In this document: piece after piece, positions 36,157 through 49,049 of the stretch
Numbering within the stretch: position 1 is the first letter of the stretch
Layout: each line of letters starts with the position of its first letter
NCBI RefSeq assembly: GCF_022808815.1
Contig: NZ_JAKZLC010000004.1
Location: 186,001-250,000 of the forward strand
Direction of reading: 5' to 3'
Source: Geothrix paludis
GTDB taxonomy: Bacteria > Acidobacteriota > Holophagae > Holophagales > Holophagaceae
Length of the DNA stretch: 64,000 nucleotides
The notes under the pieces: model-generated
Database searches by the model: none
What the model was told of the DNA's origin: nothing
The model's input: only the letters and a program-made list of their open reading frames with translations
Program-made: the position numbers and the translations under genes

Positions 36157-37311
36157 TCAGACCTTCAGGATCTGTTCCAGGTCCTCGATGAGGTCCTGCA
36201 CGTCTTCCACGCCCACGCTGAGGCGCAGGAGGTTGTCGTTGATGCCGAGGCGCTGGCGGTCCGCCTCGGGCACGCTGCCGTGGGTCATGCTGGCCGGGTG
36301 GCAGACGAGGCTCTCCACGCCGCCCAGGCTCTCGGCCAGGGAGAACACCTTGAAGCTGGAGGCCATGCGCCGCGTGCGCTCCGCGTCGCCCGTGTCGAAG
36401 CTGACGATGCCCGAGAAGCCCTTCATCTGCTGCTTGGCGAGGGCGTGCTGGGGGTGGGATTCCAGTCCGGGGTAGTAGACGGCCTTCAGGTCCTTGCGGG
36501 CCTCCAGCCAGCGGGCGATCTGGAGGGCGCTCTGGTTGTGGCGCTCCATGCGCAGGTGCAGCGTCTTGGTGCCCCGGAGGATGAGCCAGGACTCCATGGG
36601 CGAGAGGATGCCCCCGGCGGCCTTCTGGTGGAAGCGCAGGCCCTCGGCGATGTCGTCGCGGCTGGTGATGGCGATGCCGCCGATGGTGTCGCTGTGGCCG
36701 TTCAGGTACTTGGTGGTGGAGTGGAAGACCAGGTCGGCCCCCAGCTCCAGGGGCCGCTGGTTGTAGGGCGTGGCGAAGGTGTTGTCCACGGCCAGCACGG
36801 CCATGCAGCCGGCTTCCGTCATCACGCGGCGCGCGCCGGGGATGTCCGTGAGGCCCAGCATGGGGTTGGTGGGCGTCTCCAGCATCACCAGCTTCGTGTT
36901 GGGACGCAGCGCCGCCTTGAAGGCCGCCAGGTCGCCGGTGTCCACCTGGGTGTAGGTGAGGCCGAAGCGGGTCATCACCTTGTCCAGCAGGCGGAAGGTG
37001 CCGCCGTAGACGTTGTCGCCCAGCACCACGTGGTCGCCGCTGGAGAGCTGCTCGAAGATGGCCTGCACCGCCGCCATGCCCGAACCGAAGGCCATGCCGT
37101 GGGCGCCGCCCTCGAGGGCCGCCAGGTTCGCCTCCAGGGCGTCGCGGGTGGGGTTGCGCACGCGGGCGTAGTCGAAGCCCTTGTTCTGGCCCAGGCCCTC
37201 CTGCACGTAAGTGCTGGTGAAGAAGACCGGCGTCATGATGGCGCCGCTGGTGGGATCCGGGCTCTGGCCGGCGTGGATGCAGCGGGTGTCGAAACGGCCT
37301 TGGGGATTCAT
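36157..37311 (-). CDS. Cystathionine gamma-synthase/lyase-family PLP enzyme
   Basis: A 384-residue PLP enzyme of the Cys/Met metabolism family. The segment TRCIHAGQSPDPTSGA is the family N-terminus. The PLP-binding Lys sits in HSTTKYLNGHSDTIGG. Further motifs are YARVRNPTRDALE, ETPTNPMLGL and the C-terminal SLGGVESLVCHPASMTH. It could be MetB (cystathionine gamma-synthase), MetC or a gamma-lyase; the sequence cannot separate these confidently. The ATG at 37311 is chosen; a longer upstream reading has no domain. It diverges from the small lipoprotein gene. Confidence 0.88.
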   Translation of the reverse strand: MNPQGRFDTRCIHAGQSPDPTSGAIMTPVFFTSTYVQEGLGQNKGFDYARVRNPTRDALEANLAALEGGAHGMAFGSGMAAVQAIFEQLSSGDHVVLGDNVYGGTFRLLDKVMTRFGLTYTQVDTGDLAAFKAALRPNTKLVMLETPTNPMLGLTDIPGARRVMTEAGCMAVLAVDNTFATPYNQRPLELGADLVFHSTTKYLNGHSDTIGGIAITSRDDIAEGLRFHQKAAGGILSPMESWLILRGTKTLHLRMERHNQSALQIARWLEARKDLKAVYYPGLESHPQHALAKQQMKGFSGIVSFDTGDAERTRRMASSFKVFSLAESLGGVESLVCHPASMTHGSVPEADRQRLGINDNLLRLSVGVEDVQDLIEDLEQILKV

Positions 37312-37353
37312 GGGACCATCCTTCCTGGTCCACCAGTGTGAAGGTGAGCGTCC

Positions 37354-37767
37354 ATGAGGAAAAGCATCGCTTTGGTTTCTATGCTGGCGATCCTCCTGGC
37401 TTGTCGATCCGACAAGCCCGAGGACCGGATCCGGAAGGCCTTCGAATCCTGCCGCGCCGCCCTGGAGGACGGGGACGCGGCGGCGGCCGTGGGGCCCCTG
37501 GACGCGGCCTTTCGCGGACCCGAAGGCATGGACAAGGGCGGCGCCCGGCTGTTCCTCCTGGGCCTCCTGAGGCAGGACAAGGTGGGGGTGACCGTGCTGC
37601 GCAACGACCTCACCGTTCGGGGGAACGAGGCCTTCCAGGAGGTGGACCTCCTCATCACGGGCCGCCAAGGCGGCCTCCTGCCCCGGGACGCCACGCGCCG
37701 CTCCTTCGGCCTGCGCTGGCGGAAGGCCGGCGACGACTGGCGGATCCTGGAGATCCAGGAGCGCTAG
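37354..37767 (+). CDS. Small lipoprotein
   Basis: A 137-residue protein with a signal peptide ending in the lipobox LLAC (C17), so membrane-anchored. The mature part looks like the NTF2/DUF4440-type alpha-beta fold (DRIRKAFESCRAALEDGD, LRWRKAGDDWRILEIQ), often a small binding domain. Function unknown. Its last codons and stop (GAGCGCTAG) are the first unit of a 9-bp tandem repeat. Confidence 0.6.
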   Translation: MRKSIALVSMLAILLACRSDKPEDRIRKAFESCRAALEDGDAAAAVGPLDAAFRGPEGMDKGGARLFLLGLLRQDKVGVTVLRNDLTVRGNEAFQEVDLLITGRQGGLLPRDATRRSFGLRWRKAGDDWRILEIQER

Positions 37768-37812
37768 GGACGTCAGGAGCGCTAGGAACGTCAAGAACGC
37801 TGGGAGCGCTAA
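37759..37812. repeat. Six 9-bp tandem units spanning the convergent stop codons (family E)
   Basis: Consecutive units are GAGCGCTAG, GGACGTCAG, GAGCGCTAG, GAACGTCAA, GAACGCTGG and GAGCGCTAA. The first supplies the stop of the lipoprotein; the last overlaps the stop of the kinase on the opposite strand. AGCGCT is self-complementary, so both strands read similar units. Confidence 0.8.
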
Positions 37813-39212
37813 TCCCCCAGGTAGGCCATGAACTCCTGATGCAGCTCCAGGGGGAGGTGGCAGGTGGCGGCCTCCTCATCCACGAGCTGGGCGCAGCGGG
37901 GGACCGCCTTCAGGAGCGGGGCCGGGATGCCGCCATCCCGGGCGTGGCGCAGGCTCTGCATCATCGCCTCCCCCCAGCCCAGGCGATAGAGCGTGACCAG
38001 CAGCATCGCGTGGGCCTTCGCGTTGCCCGGGTCGATGGCGAGGGCCTGGAGCAGTTGGCGCCGCGTGGTTTCCAGGACGTCCTTCCGGACTTCCGCCTGG
38101 CCCGCGGGACGCTTCTCGCGTGGAACCTCCTCCTCGTGGTCCGGAGCCGGCGCGGTCCCTCCGGCCCCGGCGGCCCGCCGGGGCCCCGAAGCCGGGGACG
38201 GGAGCCTCGCGGAGGGCGTGTCCCGGGGGCGCCCAGGGCTGGCGGGTGAGGCGGCGGCGGAGGCGGGGAGCTCCCTCGGCGCCGTGGCCTCCTGGGCTTT
38301 CACGGGCCGAGGCCCGGGAGCCGCTGGGAACGGGGCCGGAGCCACTCGGGGAGGCAGGGGACCGGCGTGGAGGTATTCCGGGCTCCAGCGCCAGTTCGGA
38401 TCCTTGGCGGCTCTCAGGGCCGCCGCCAGGGCCTCGGCGCTCTGGAACCGGTGCGCCGGGTCCTTGGCCAAGGCGCCGCTCAGGAGGTTCTGGACGTCGC
38501 GGCTGATGCCGTGGGAGGCCGTGGGCAGCAGCGGGGGCGGAGGCTCGTGCAGCAGGCGGTAGATCACGGCGCCGGGATTGGGCCCGTCGAAGGGCGGGAT
38601 GCCCGTCAGCGTCTCGTAGAGGACCACCCCCACGGCGAACAGGTCGCTGCGGGCGTCCGGGCGGCCACCCTGGAGGTACTCCGGGGCCATGTAGGTGACG
38701 GTGCCGAAGACGATGCCCTCATCCGTGGTGTCGGTGTTGAAGATCTTGGCCACCCCGAAATCCAGGACCTTGGCCTGGAGGGCCTTCCCGTCCCACACCA
38801 CCCGGATGTTGGACGGCTTGATGTCCCGGTGCAGCACCTGGTGCTGGTGGGCCACCGCCAGGCCATCGCATACCTGGGCCAGCACCTCGAGGGTGTCCCG
38901 CGGCGAGAGGGTGCCCGCCCGGATGAGCGTGGCCAGGTCCTCGCCCTTCACCAGCTCCATGGCGAGGTAGAGCACCCCCTGCTCCTCCCCCATCTCATGG
39001 ATGGTCACAATGTTCGGATGGTTCAGCGCCCCGGCGGCCCGGGCCTCCCGGGCGAACCGCTCGCGCGCCTCGGGCCCCGCGGCCGCCGAGGCCTGGATGA
39101 CCTTGATGGCCACCTCCCGGCCGATGATGGGATCGCGGCCCACGTAGACATCGCCCATGCTTCCTTGAGCCAGCAGGCGGAGGATGTCGAACTTGCCGAG
39201 GCGCGTGAGCAC
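37809..39212 (-). CDS. Serine/threonine protein kinase with a C-terminal TPR-like tail
   Basis: A 467-residue kinase starting at GTG. The kinase domain (1-265) has the glycine loop AQGSMGDVY, K37 (AIKVI), HRD (128-130) in LHRDIKPSN, DFG (151-153) and the APE-type MAPEYLQGG. A Pro/Ala linker (about 285-370) leads to a short helical tail (QLLQALAIDPGNAKAHAMLL) resembling TPR. No transmembrane helix is present, unlike PknB types, so it is probably cytosolic. It lies 43 bases downstream of ligA and may be co-transcribed with the cell-shape cluster. Confidence 0.9.
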   Translation of the reverse strand: MLTRLGKFDILRLLAQGSMGDVYVGRDPIIGREVAIKVIQASAAAGPEARERFAREARAAGALNHPNIVTIHEMGEEQGVLYLAMELVKGEDLATLIRAGTLSPRDTLEVLAQVCDGLAVAHQHQVLHRDIKPSNIRVVWDGKALQAKVLDFGVAKIFNTDTTDEGIVFGTVTYMAPEYLQGGRPDARSDLFAVGVVLYETLTGIPPFDGPNPGAVIYRLLHEPPPPLLPTASHGISRDVQNLLSGALAKDPAHRFQSAEALAAALRAAKDPNWRWSPEYLHAGPLPPRVAPAPFPAAPGPRPVKAQEATAPRELPASAAASPASPGRPRDTPSARLPSPASGPRRAAGAGGTAPAPDHEEEVPREKRPAGQAEVRKDVLETTRRQLLQALAIDPGNAKAHAMLLVTLYRLGWGEAMMQSLRHARDGGIPAPLLKAVPRCAQLVDEEAATCHLPLELHQEFMAYLGD

Positions 39213-39255
39213 GGAGCTTTCCAGGTGCAGGCCTAGATCATGGGATGGGGCCGGA

Positions 39256-44241
<4,986 letters not shown>

Positions 44242-44242
<1 letters not shown>

Positions 44243-44730
44243 CAGCCCAGCCGGGGAGAAGGCCCGGAGTACAGCAGGCGCCAGGTCGCCCAGCCCCAGA
44301 GGGGCAGGCTGAGCAGGGCCCAGAACCACCCGGGACCCCAGGCGTGCGGGCCCGCGGCCAGGCGGACGGCCGCGTGGACCAGCAGGGTGTGCGCGACGAC
44401 CAGGCACGCCAGCCGCGCCAGCCAGCCCTTCAGGCCCTCCAGCGGCCAGCGGCCCGCCATCCAACCGGCCGCCAGGGTCAGGGTCATGTCCGCCCAGGCC
44501 GTCCCGCCCAGGTGCGGATAGAGCCGCAGGGACCCCTCGAAGGCCCAGCCGGCGGCCGCGGCCCAGAGCACGCCCGTCAGCGGAGAGCCCGCCCGGGGCG
44601 CTAGGGCCAGCACCAGCAGGACATGCACCACGGCCTGGAGCCGCGGGAAGGGGGCGCAGAGGAACACCAGGCCCAGGGCGGCCGCGCACAGGAGGTTCTG
44701 CCGCATGGCGGAGGGAGCCGGGATCCTCAT
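44242..44730 (-). CDS. mreD: Rod-shape membrane protein MreD
   Basis: A 162-residue protein with about five helices and few conserved residues, as usual for MreD; position supplies most of the support. It sits between mreC and mrdA with overlapping codons on both sides. MreD bridges MreC to the membrane elongasome. The start is ATG at 44730; a second in-frame Met eight residues later is possible. Confidence 0.8.
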
Positions 44731-45614
44731 GGCGTCCCCCGCTTGCGCTGCGGCTTCTGTTCCGGCGCCACGAAGGGCGGCTGCACTTCCAGCGGCGGCT
44801 GGGCGGGCAGCAGCAGCACCGTGGAAATCCGGTCCAGGGGCGCCGACAGGTTCACCTGCACCTTCAGCTCCAGGTCGCCGGGCGCCACCTCGGCCACGTA
44901 GCCCACCAGGAGGCCCCGGGGGAACACGCGGTCCAGGCCCGACGTGAGAACGGCTTCGCCCACCTGCACCACCTCCTGGTTGCTGATGTAGCGGATCAGG
45001 GCGCGCCCGGAGCCCAGGCCCTGGAGCACCCCGGTCGCACGACTGCGCATGAGCATGACGGCCACGGAGGCGTTCGGCGCGTCCGCCGGCAGGATCTTCG
45101 ACTGGGTGGGCCCCACGGACCAGAGGCGGCCCACGATGCCTTCGGGCACCAGCACGCCCTGGTCGGGCACCAGCCCGAGATCCTGGCCACGGTCGAGAAT
45201 GAGGCCTCCGAAGGCGGCAGGCCGCGTGCTGAAGATCACCCGCGCACCCTTCAGATCCAGGGGAACCTGCCGCTTCAGCCCCAGGAGCCGCACGGCTTCG
45301 TCCGCTTCCATCAGCCGGGGCGCTTCCTGCGCCGACTGGGTCCGCAGCTGCGCGAGTTCGGCGCGCAATCGTTCGTTCTCGACCTGGGTCTCCGCGAAGC
45401 TGCGGGCCGACACTCGCCGGGCCGCCCGCCACAGCGCCCACCGGGACGCCAGGCCCTGGCCGGGCTTCGAGAGGACATCGGCCGCGCGCGCCCAGTGCCG
45501 GCCGGGACGGGGGCCGAGCAGGACCCAGGTTCCGTGGCCCAGCCACAGGAGGAGGACGAGCAGGCGCTGCCAGCCCGCGCGACTCCATCCCCACTTGGCT
45601 GCGCGGAGGGCCAT
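44727..45614 (-). CDS. mreC: Rod-shape determining protein MreC
   Basis: A 295-residue protein. One helix near residues 17-38 is followed by a coiled coil (about 60-105, SFAETQVENERLRAELAQL) and the periplasmic beta domain (ARVIFSTRPAAFGGLILDRGQDLGLVPDQGVLVPEGIVG and the SGLDRVFPRGLLVGYV stretch). MreC assembles PBP2 and RodA into the elongasome. It follows mreB by 19 bases and overlaps mreD. Confidence 0.92.
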   Translation of the reverse strand: MALRAAKWGWSRAGWQRLLVLLLWLGHGTWVLLGPRPGRHWARAADVLSKPGQGLASRWALWRAARRVSARSFAETQVENERLRAELAQLRTQSAQEAPRLMEADEAVRLLGLKRQVPLDLKGARVIFSTRPAAFGGLILDRGQDLGLVPDQGVLVPEGIVGRLWSVGPTQSKILPADAPNASVAVMLMRSRATGVLQGLGSGRALIRYISNQEVVQVGEAVLTSGLDRVFPRGLLVGYVAEVAPGDLELKVQVNLSAPLDRISTVLLLPAQPPLEVQPPFVAPEQKPQRKRGTP

Positions 45615-45633
45615 CTGTCGAACCTCCCGCCAG

Positions 45634-46677
45634 CTAGTCGAGGATCTGGATGCGGCGCAGGAGCGGGATGTTCTCCAGCAGGAGCGCGGTTCCCCGCACC
45701 ACGGCGGTCTGGGGATCCTCGGCGCGGAAGACCGGCAGGTGGGTCTCCTTGCGCAGCCGCTCGTCCAGGCCCTGGATCAGCGAGCCGCCGCCCGTGAGGC
45801 AGATGCCGCGGTCGATGAGGTCCGCCGCCAGCTGGGGCGGGGTCTCGTTGAGGGCCTTGCGGACCAGGTCGATGATGGCGTTGATGGGCTCGGCCAGCGC
45901 CTCGCGGATCTCCGCGTCGTTGAGCGTCAGGGTCTTGGGCAGGCCCTCGAACTGGTCCCGGCCGCTCACCTCCATGGTCCGCGTCAACTCCGAGGGGAAG
46001 GCCGAACCCAGCGTCCACTTCACTTCCTCGGCCGAGGCCTCGGAGATGAGCACGTTGTATTTCTCGCGGATGTACTTGATCACCGCCTCGTCCATCTCGT
46101 CGCCGGCGATGAGGATGGAATCCGAGAACACCTTGCCGTTGTAGCTGATGACGGCCACGTCCGTGGTGCCGCCGCCGATGTCCACGATCATGCAGCCGCG
46201 CTTCTCGTTGATGGCCAGGCCCGCGCCGATGGCGGCCACCATGGTCTGGTCCACGATGAAGACCTCGCCGGCCTTGGCGTCGTAGCAGACCTGCTTCACG
46301 GCCCGGCGGGCCACCTGGTGGGCCCGGGGCGGCACGCTCACCACGATGCGGGTGCGGGCGATGCCACGGTTGGGCCGGGCCTTGGAGATGAACTGGGCCA
46401 GCATCTTCTCGGCGGCATCCACCTCGAAGATCATGCCGTCCTTCATGGGTCGGATGGTCCGGACGCCCTGGGGGGCGCGGCCCAGCAGCTGCTTGGCCTC
46501 GTCGCCCACGGCCTCCACGTCATGGGTGACCGTGTTCACGGCCACGATGGAGGGTTCGTAGATGACGATGCGGCCCGCCTGCTTCGTATGGATCAGGGTC
46601 GACGCCGTGCCAAGGTCGATGGCGAGGTCCGAATTGAAGATGTTGGACCAGAACTGGCTGGAAAAAATGCTGGCCAC
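45634..46677 (-). CDS. mreB: Actin-like cytoskeletal protein MreB
   Basis: A 347-residue actin homologue. Phosphate 1 loop IDLGTASTLIH, the conserved NTVTHDVEAVGDEAKQLLGR, phosphate 2 loop MIVDIGGGTTDVAVIS and the adenosine motif GICLTGGGSLIQGL are all present. It polymerises on the inner membrane and places wall synthesis. Start GTG at 46677 with GGGAG upstream. It heads the mreB-C-D-mrdA-rodA block. Confidence 0.97.
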   Translation of the reverse strand: MASIFSSQFWSNIFNSDLAIDLGTASTLIHTKQAGRIVIYEPSIVAVNTVTHDVEAVGDEAKQLLGRAPQGVRTIRPMKDGMIFEVDAAEKMLAQFISKARPNRGIARTRIVVSVPPRAHQVARRAVKQVCYDAKAGEVFIVDQTMVAAIGAGLAINEKRGCMIVDIGGGTTDVAVISYNGKVFSDSILIAGDEMDEAVIKYIREKYNVLISEASAEEVKWTLGSAFPSELTRTMEVSGRDQFEGLPKTLTLNDAEIREALAEPINAIIDLVRKALNETPPQLAADLIDRGICLTGGGSLIQGLDERLRKETHLPVFRAEDPQTAVVRGTALLLENIPLLRRIQILD

Positions 46678-46784
46678 TGGCGGCTCCCGGAGAACCTCCT
46701 AGAGTGCCACGAACCACCCCCCCCAGGCCAGGGAACAGAGCAGCCCTTGCCCGGATGGATCCAGGCAGGCCCGCGGCATGGCGC

Positions 46785-46866
46785 TACTTCCCCGCCGCCA
46801 ACAGCTCCGCCACCAGCAGATCCCCGTCCAGCCGCTGAGGCAATTCCTTGTGATAGCCCCGGACCC
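46785..46866 (-). pseudogene. Duplicated 3' end of the adjacent glutaredoxin gene
   Basis: These 82 bases repeat 46962-47043, the end of the glutaredoxin gene, at an offset of 177 bases with about six differences. The stop codon is TAG here and TAA in the gene. The frame still reads about 20 residues close to the gene's C-terminal KELPQRLDGDLLVTELL. It has no start and is separated from the gene by 95 bases that include a GGACAGGC/GCCTGTCC hairpin (46891-46912). Confidence 0.8.
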
Positions 46867-46960
46867 GCGAACCGGATGCGGGTCGCGAGCGGACAGGCTC
46901 CACTGCCTGTCCCGAGCGGGGCTCCGCACCGGTGAGCATCAAGCGCGTGTCCGGGGCGGC

Positions 46961-47254
46961 TTACTTCCCCGCCGCCAGCAGCTCCGTCACCAGCAGATCC
47001 CCGTCCAGCCGCTGAGGCAGCTCCTTGTGGTAGCCCCGGACCCAGCGCTCCCCGTTCACCAGCACGAACGGGATGGCCCGTTTCCCGGTTTCCGTCTCGA
47101 GTTTTTCTGCCGCACCTGGGACGGTCTCGATGTCCACCTTCCGGTGGGCCACACCCTGGCCCGTCAGCCAGGTCTCCAGGCGACGACAATCCGGGCACCA
47201 TGTGGCGCTGTAGACCGCCAGATCTAGGCCCTTCAGGTCATCAATTCGGCTCAT
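46961..47254 (-). CDS. Glutaredoxin-like thiol protein
   Basis: A 97-residue protein of the thioredoxin fold. The redox motif is WCPDC (C20, C23), followed by HRKVDIETVPGAAEKL and the cis-Pro region KRAIPFVLVNG. It resembles the NrdH/mycoredoxin-like glutaredoxins. It probably acts in the cytoplasm as a thiol donor. It lies upstream of mreB on the same strand with 283 bases between, which include a copy of its own 3' end. Confidence 0.85.
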   Translation of the reverse strand: MSRIDDLKGLDLAVYSATWCPDCRRLETWLTGQGVAHRKVDIETVPGAAEKLETETGKRAIPFVLVNGERWVRGYHKELPQRLDGDLLVTELLAAGK

Positions 47255-47309
47255 GCGATCCTCCCGGACCTGTCATTCTGGATGCTTTGATGCCTTTGTT
47301 GGGGGTTCC

Positions 47310-47921
47310 ATGTCCAAGATGACCCATCGAGCCGGCCTGATCGCGATGCCGGCCCTTTTCCTTGCCCTCGCCCTGGGCTGCGGCAAGGCCGCCAAGCCGG
47401 ATTCCAGCCGTGTCATCGCCAACATCGGCGGGAGCAAGCTCACCGAAGCCGAGTTCCAGGACATCGTGAAGAGCCTGTCCCCGGATCCCAAGGAGGCCCA
47501 GGCCTTCCTGACGGACGCTGCCGCCCGCAACGACCGGGCCCAGCTCGCCCAGCGCATCGCCATGTCGCGGGCCATCACCACCTATGCGGCGCAGACCGGG
47601 CTCGATCAGGATCCCTCCGTGAAGCGCCAGCTGGAGCAGCAGCAGGCCAACGTCTACTTCCAGGCCCTGATGAAGAAGCGCATGGCGGGCATGAACCCCA
47701 CCGACGAGCAGCTCCAGGCCTTCTACAAGGAGCGCGTCGAAGCTCTCAAGGCCCAGGGCCGCGCCCAGGGCATCCCCCCCTTCGAGACCGTCAAGTCCCA
47801 GCTGCCCGAACTCTGGCGACAGCAGCACATGCAGACCCTCAGCGACCAGATCCAGAACGAGGTCAAGCAGAAGGTCCCCGTCACCCTGGCCGACGACTAC
47901 CGGCCGGCGGGGGCGGAATAG
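47310..47921 (+). CDS. Lipoprotein with a SurA N-terminal-type chaperone region
   Basis: A 203-residue protein with a signal peptide and lipobox (ALALGC, Cys near residue 24). The mature part is helical (SRVIANIGGSKLTEAEFQDIV, PSVKRQLEQQQANVYFQALM, NPTDEQLQAFYKERVEAL) like the N-terminal substrate-binding part of SurA/PpiD, but no parvulin domain follows. It is likely a periplasmic holdase. The ATG at 47310 is preceded by GGGGG at 47301-47305. A strong terminator follows. Confidence 0.7.
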   Translation: MSKMTHRAGLIAMPALFLALALGCGKAAKPDSSRVIANIGGSKLTEAEFQDIVKSLSPDPKEAQAFLTDAAARNDRAQLAQRIAMSRAITTYAAQTGLDQDPSVKRQLEQQQANVYFQALMKKRMAGMNPTDEQLQAFYKERVEALKAQGRAQGIPPFETVKSQLPELWRQQHMQTLSDQIQNEVKQKVPVTLADDYRPAGAE

Positions 47922-47941
47922 GAACCTTTCGCGCGTTCACG

Positions 47942-47972
47942 AACCAAGGCCCCCGGTTTGGGGGCCTTGGTT
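47942..47972 (+). terminator. Terminator after the SurA-type lipoprotein
   Basis: A 13-bp stem (AACCAAGGCCCCC and its complement, loop GGTTT) is followed by TTTT. A 20-bp copy of the tRNA-Phe 3' end starts two bases later. Confidence 0.85.
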
Positions 47973-47973
47973 T

Positions 47974-47993
47974 TGGTGCCTGGAGACGGAATC
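47974..47993 (-). repeat. 20-bp extra copy of the tRNA-Phe 3' end
   Basis: TGGTGCCTGGAGACGGAATC recurs exactly at 48163-48182, where it is the 3' end of the tRNA-Phe gene including CCA. The copy stops abruptly after these 20 bases; the next bases do not continue the tRNA. The gap 47994-48108 between the copies has no recognisable gene. Confidence 0.85.
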
Positions 47994-48123
47994 CTCCGGG
48001 GCCGCGCTCGCGCGCGTCCCCTCCGCCGCACGCAGTCTAGGGGCGCCTCTGGCCTCCAGACGCTGCGCGTCCTTCGGCCTCCGAAACGCGCCCCAAGACT
48101 GCTGTGACTTCGATTCCGTCTCG

Positions 48124-48165
48124 CCAGAAATCTAAGGCCCCCATTCGGGGGCCTTAGATTTCTGG
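48124..48165. terminator. 19-bp perfect hairpin adjoining the tRNA-Phe 3' end
   Basis: CCAGAAATCTAAGGCCCCC pairs perfectly with GGGGGCCTTAGATTTCTGG around an ATTC loop. Its right end includes the CCA bases of the tRNA. It would terminate tRNA transcription on the minus strand. Confidence 0.75.
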
Positions 48166-48238
48166 TGCCTGGAGACGGAATCGAACCGCCGACACATGGA
48201 TTTTCAATCCATTGCTCTACCAACTGAGCTACCCAGGC
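48163..48238 (-). tRNA. tRNA-Phe (anticodon GAA)
   Basis: On the minus strand the cloverleaf is complete: acceptor GCCTGGG/TCCAGGC, D arm GCTC...GAGC, anticodon stem ATGGA/TCCAT with loop TTGAAAA (anticodon GAA), variable GTGTC, T arm GGCGG-TTCGATT-CCGTC, discriminator A and encoded CCA. All stems pair with only G-U exceptions. Confidence 0.97.
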
Positions 48239-48343
48239 AGGAAGAGCCAGCATATCAGGCAGCGGCGCATTTTCAAGTGCCGGAACCGAGGGGATTGGTG
48301 CATCCTCAATGGTTTGAGTGCTGCTCCATCTGAGAGGTCCGCC

Positions 48344-49024
48344 ATGGCCCGTCCCACCAAAAACCGCGAGATCCAGGTCCAGAAGCCGGCGCAGAGCCTG
48401 GCCCACTTCCAGACCAAGCTGGGCAAGAGCGAGGACGAGGACGGTGCGCTCCTGAAGCCCATCCTCATCGGCATCGGGGCCCTGGTGCTGGCGGGGCTCA
48501 TCTACGGCGGCTGGAGCGCCTATCAGACCCAGGCCGTGGAAAAGCACGAGGCCGCCCTTTCGGCTCTGGAGATGGAGGTCGAGGGTGATGGCGTGACGCC
48601 CGTCCCCCCTGCCGAGGTGGAGAAGCGCATGCGGGAGCGCCTGGGTCGCCTGGAGGCCCTGGTGAACCAGGCGCCTTCGTCGCGGAAGGCCGCCACCGCC
48701 GGATTGCTTAGCAGCTGGCGCCTGGCCCTGGACGGGAAGGAACAGGCCCCGGCCAAGGCCGAGGACCCCTGGGGCAAGATCCGCCTCGCCCAGCGGGCCC
48801 TGGCCCTGGGGCAGGCCGATGCCGCGCGGGCCCAGCTGGACGGCCTGCGGGCCAAGGCCACCCCCGGCGAGCCCTGGGCCGAGGCCTTCTGGGCCAGCCA
48901 GATGGATGCCGACCGCCTGGCCGGTGATCGCGCCCAGGCCATGAAGGACCTGGCCGAATACAAGGCCCGCTTCAAGGGCCGCAGCGACGCCGGGGCCTTC
49001 GAGAGCCTGGTCCAGAGCATCTGA
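48344..49024 (+). CDS. Membrane-anchored TPR-type protein (YfgM-like layout)
   Basis: A 226-residue protein. A short cytoplasmic N-terminus is followed by one helix (about 36-58) and a helical region with TPR-like pairs (IRLAQRALALGQADAARAQLDGLRA, AMKDLAEYKARFKG). The layout resembles YfgM, a periplasmic chaperone partner of the Sec translocon and PpiD; the match is structural rather than by motif. The ATG at 48344 has GAGAGG upstream. It lies 25 bases before the nucleoside phosphorylase. Confidence 0.6.
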   Translation: MARPTKNREIQVQKPAQSLAHFQTKLGKSEDEDGALLKPILIGIGALVLAGLIYGGWSAYQTQAVEKHEAALSALEMEVEGDGVTPVPPAEVEKRMRERLGRLEALVNQAPSSRKAATAGLLSSWRLALDGKEQAPAKAEDPWGKIRLAQRALALGQADAARAQLDGLRAKATPGEPWAEAFWASQMDADRLAGDRAQAMKDLAEYKARFKGRSDAGAFESLVQSI

Positions 49025-49049
49025 GGGCCTTCAGCCGAGGAGTCATCCC

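Noticed and set aside
36157-37794. Extended N-terminus for the gamma-synthase-family gene up to 37794
   Set aside because: The extra sequence is antisense to the small lipoprotein gene and has no PLP-enzyme similarity; the family N-terminus begins at 37311.
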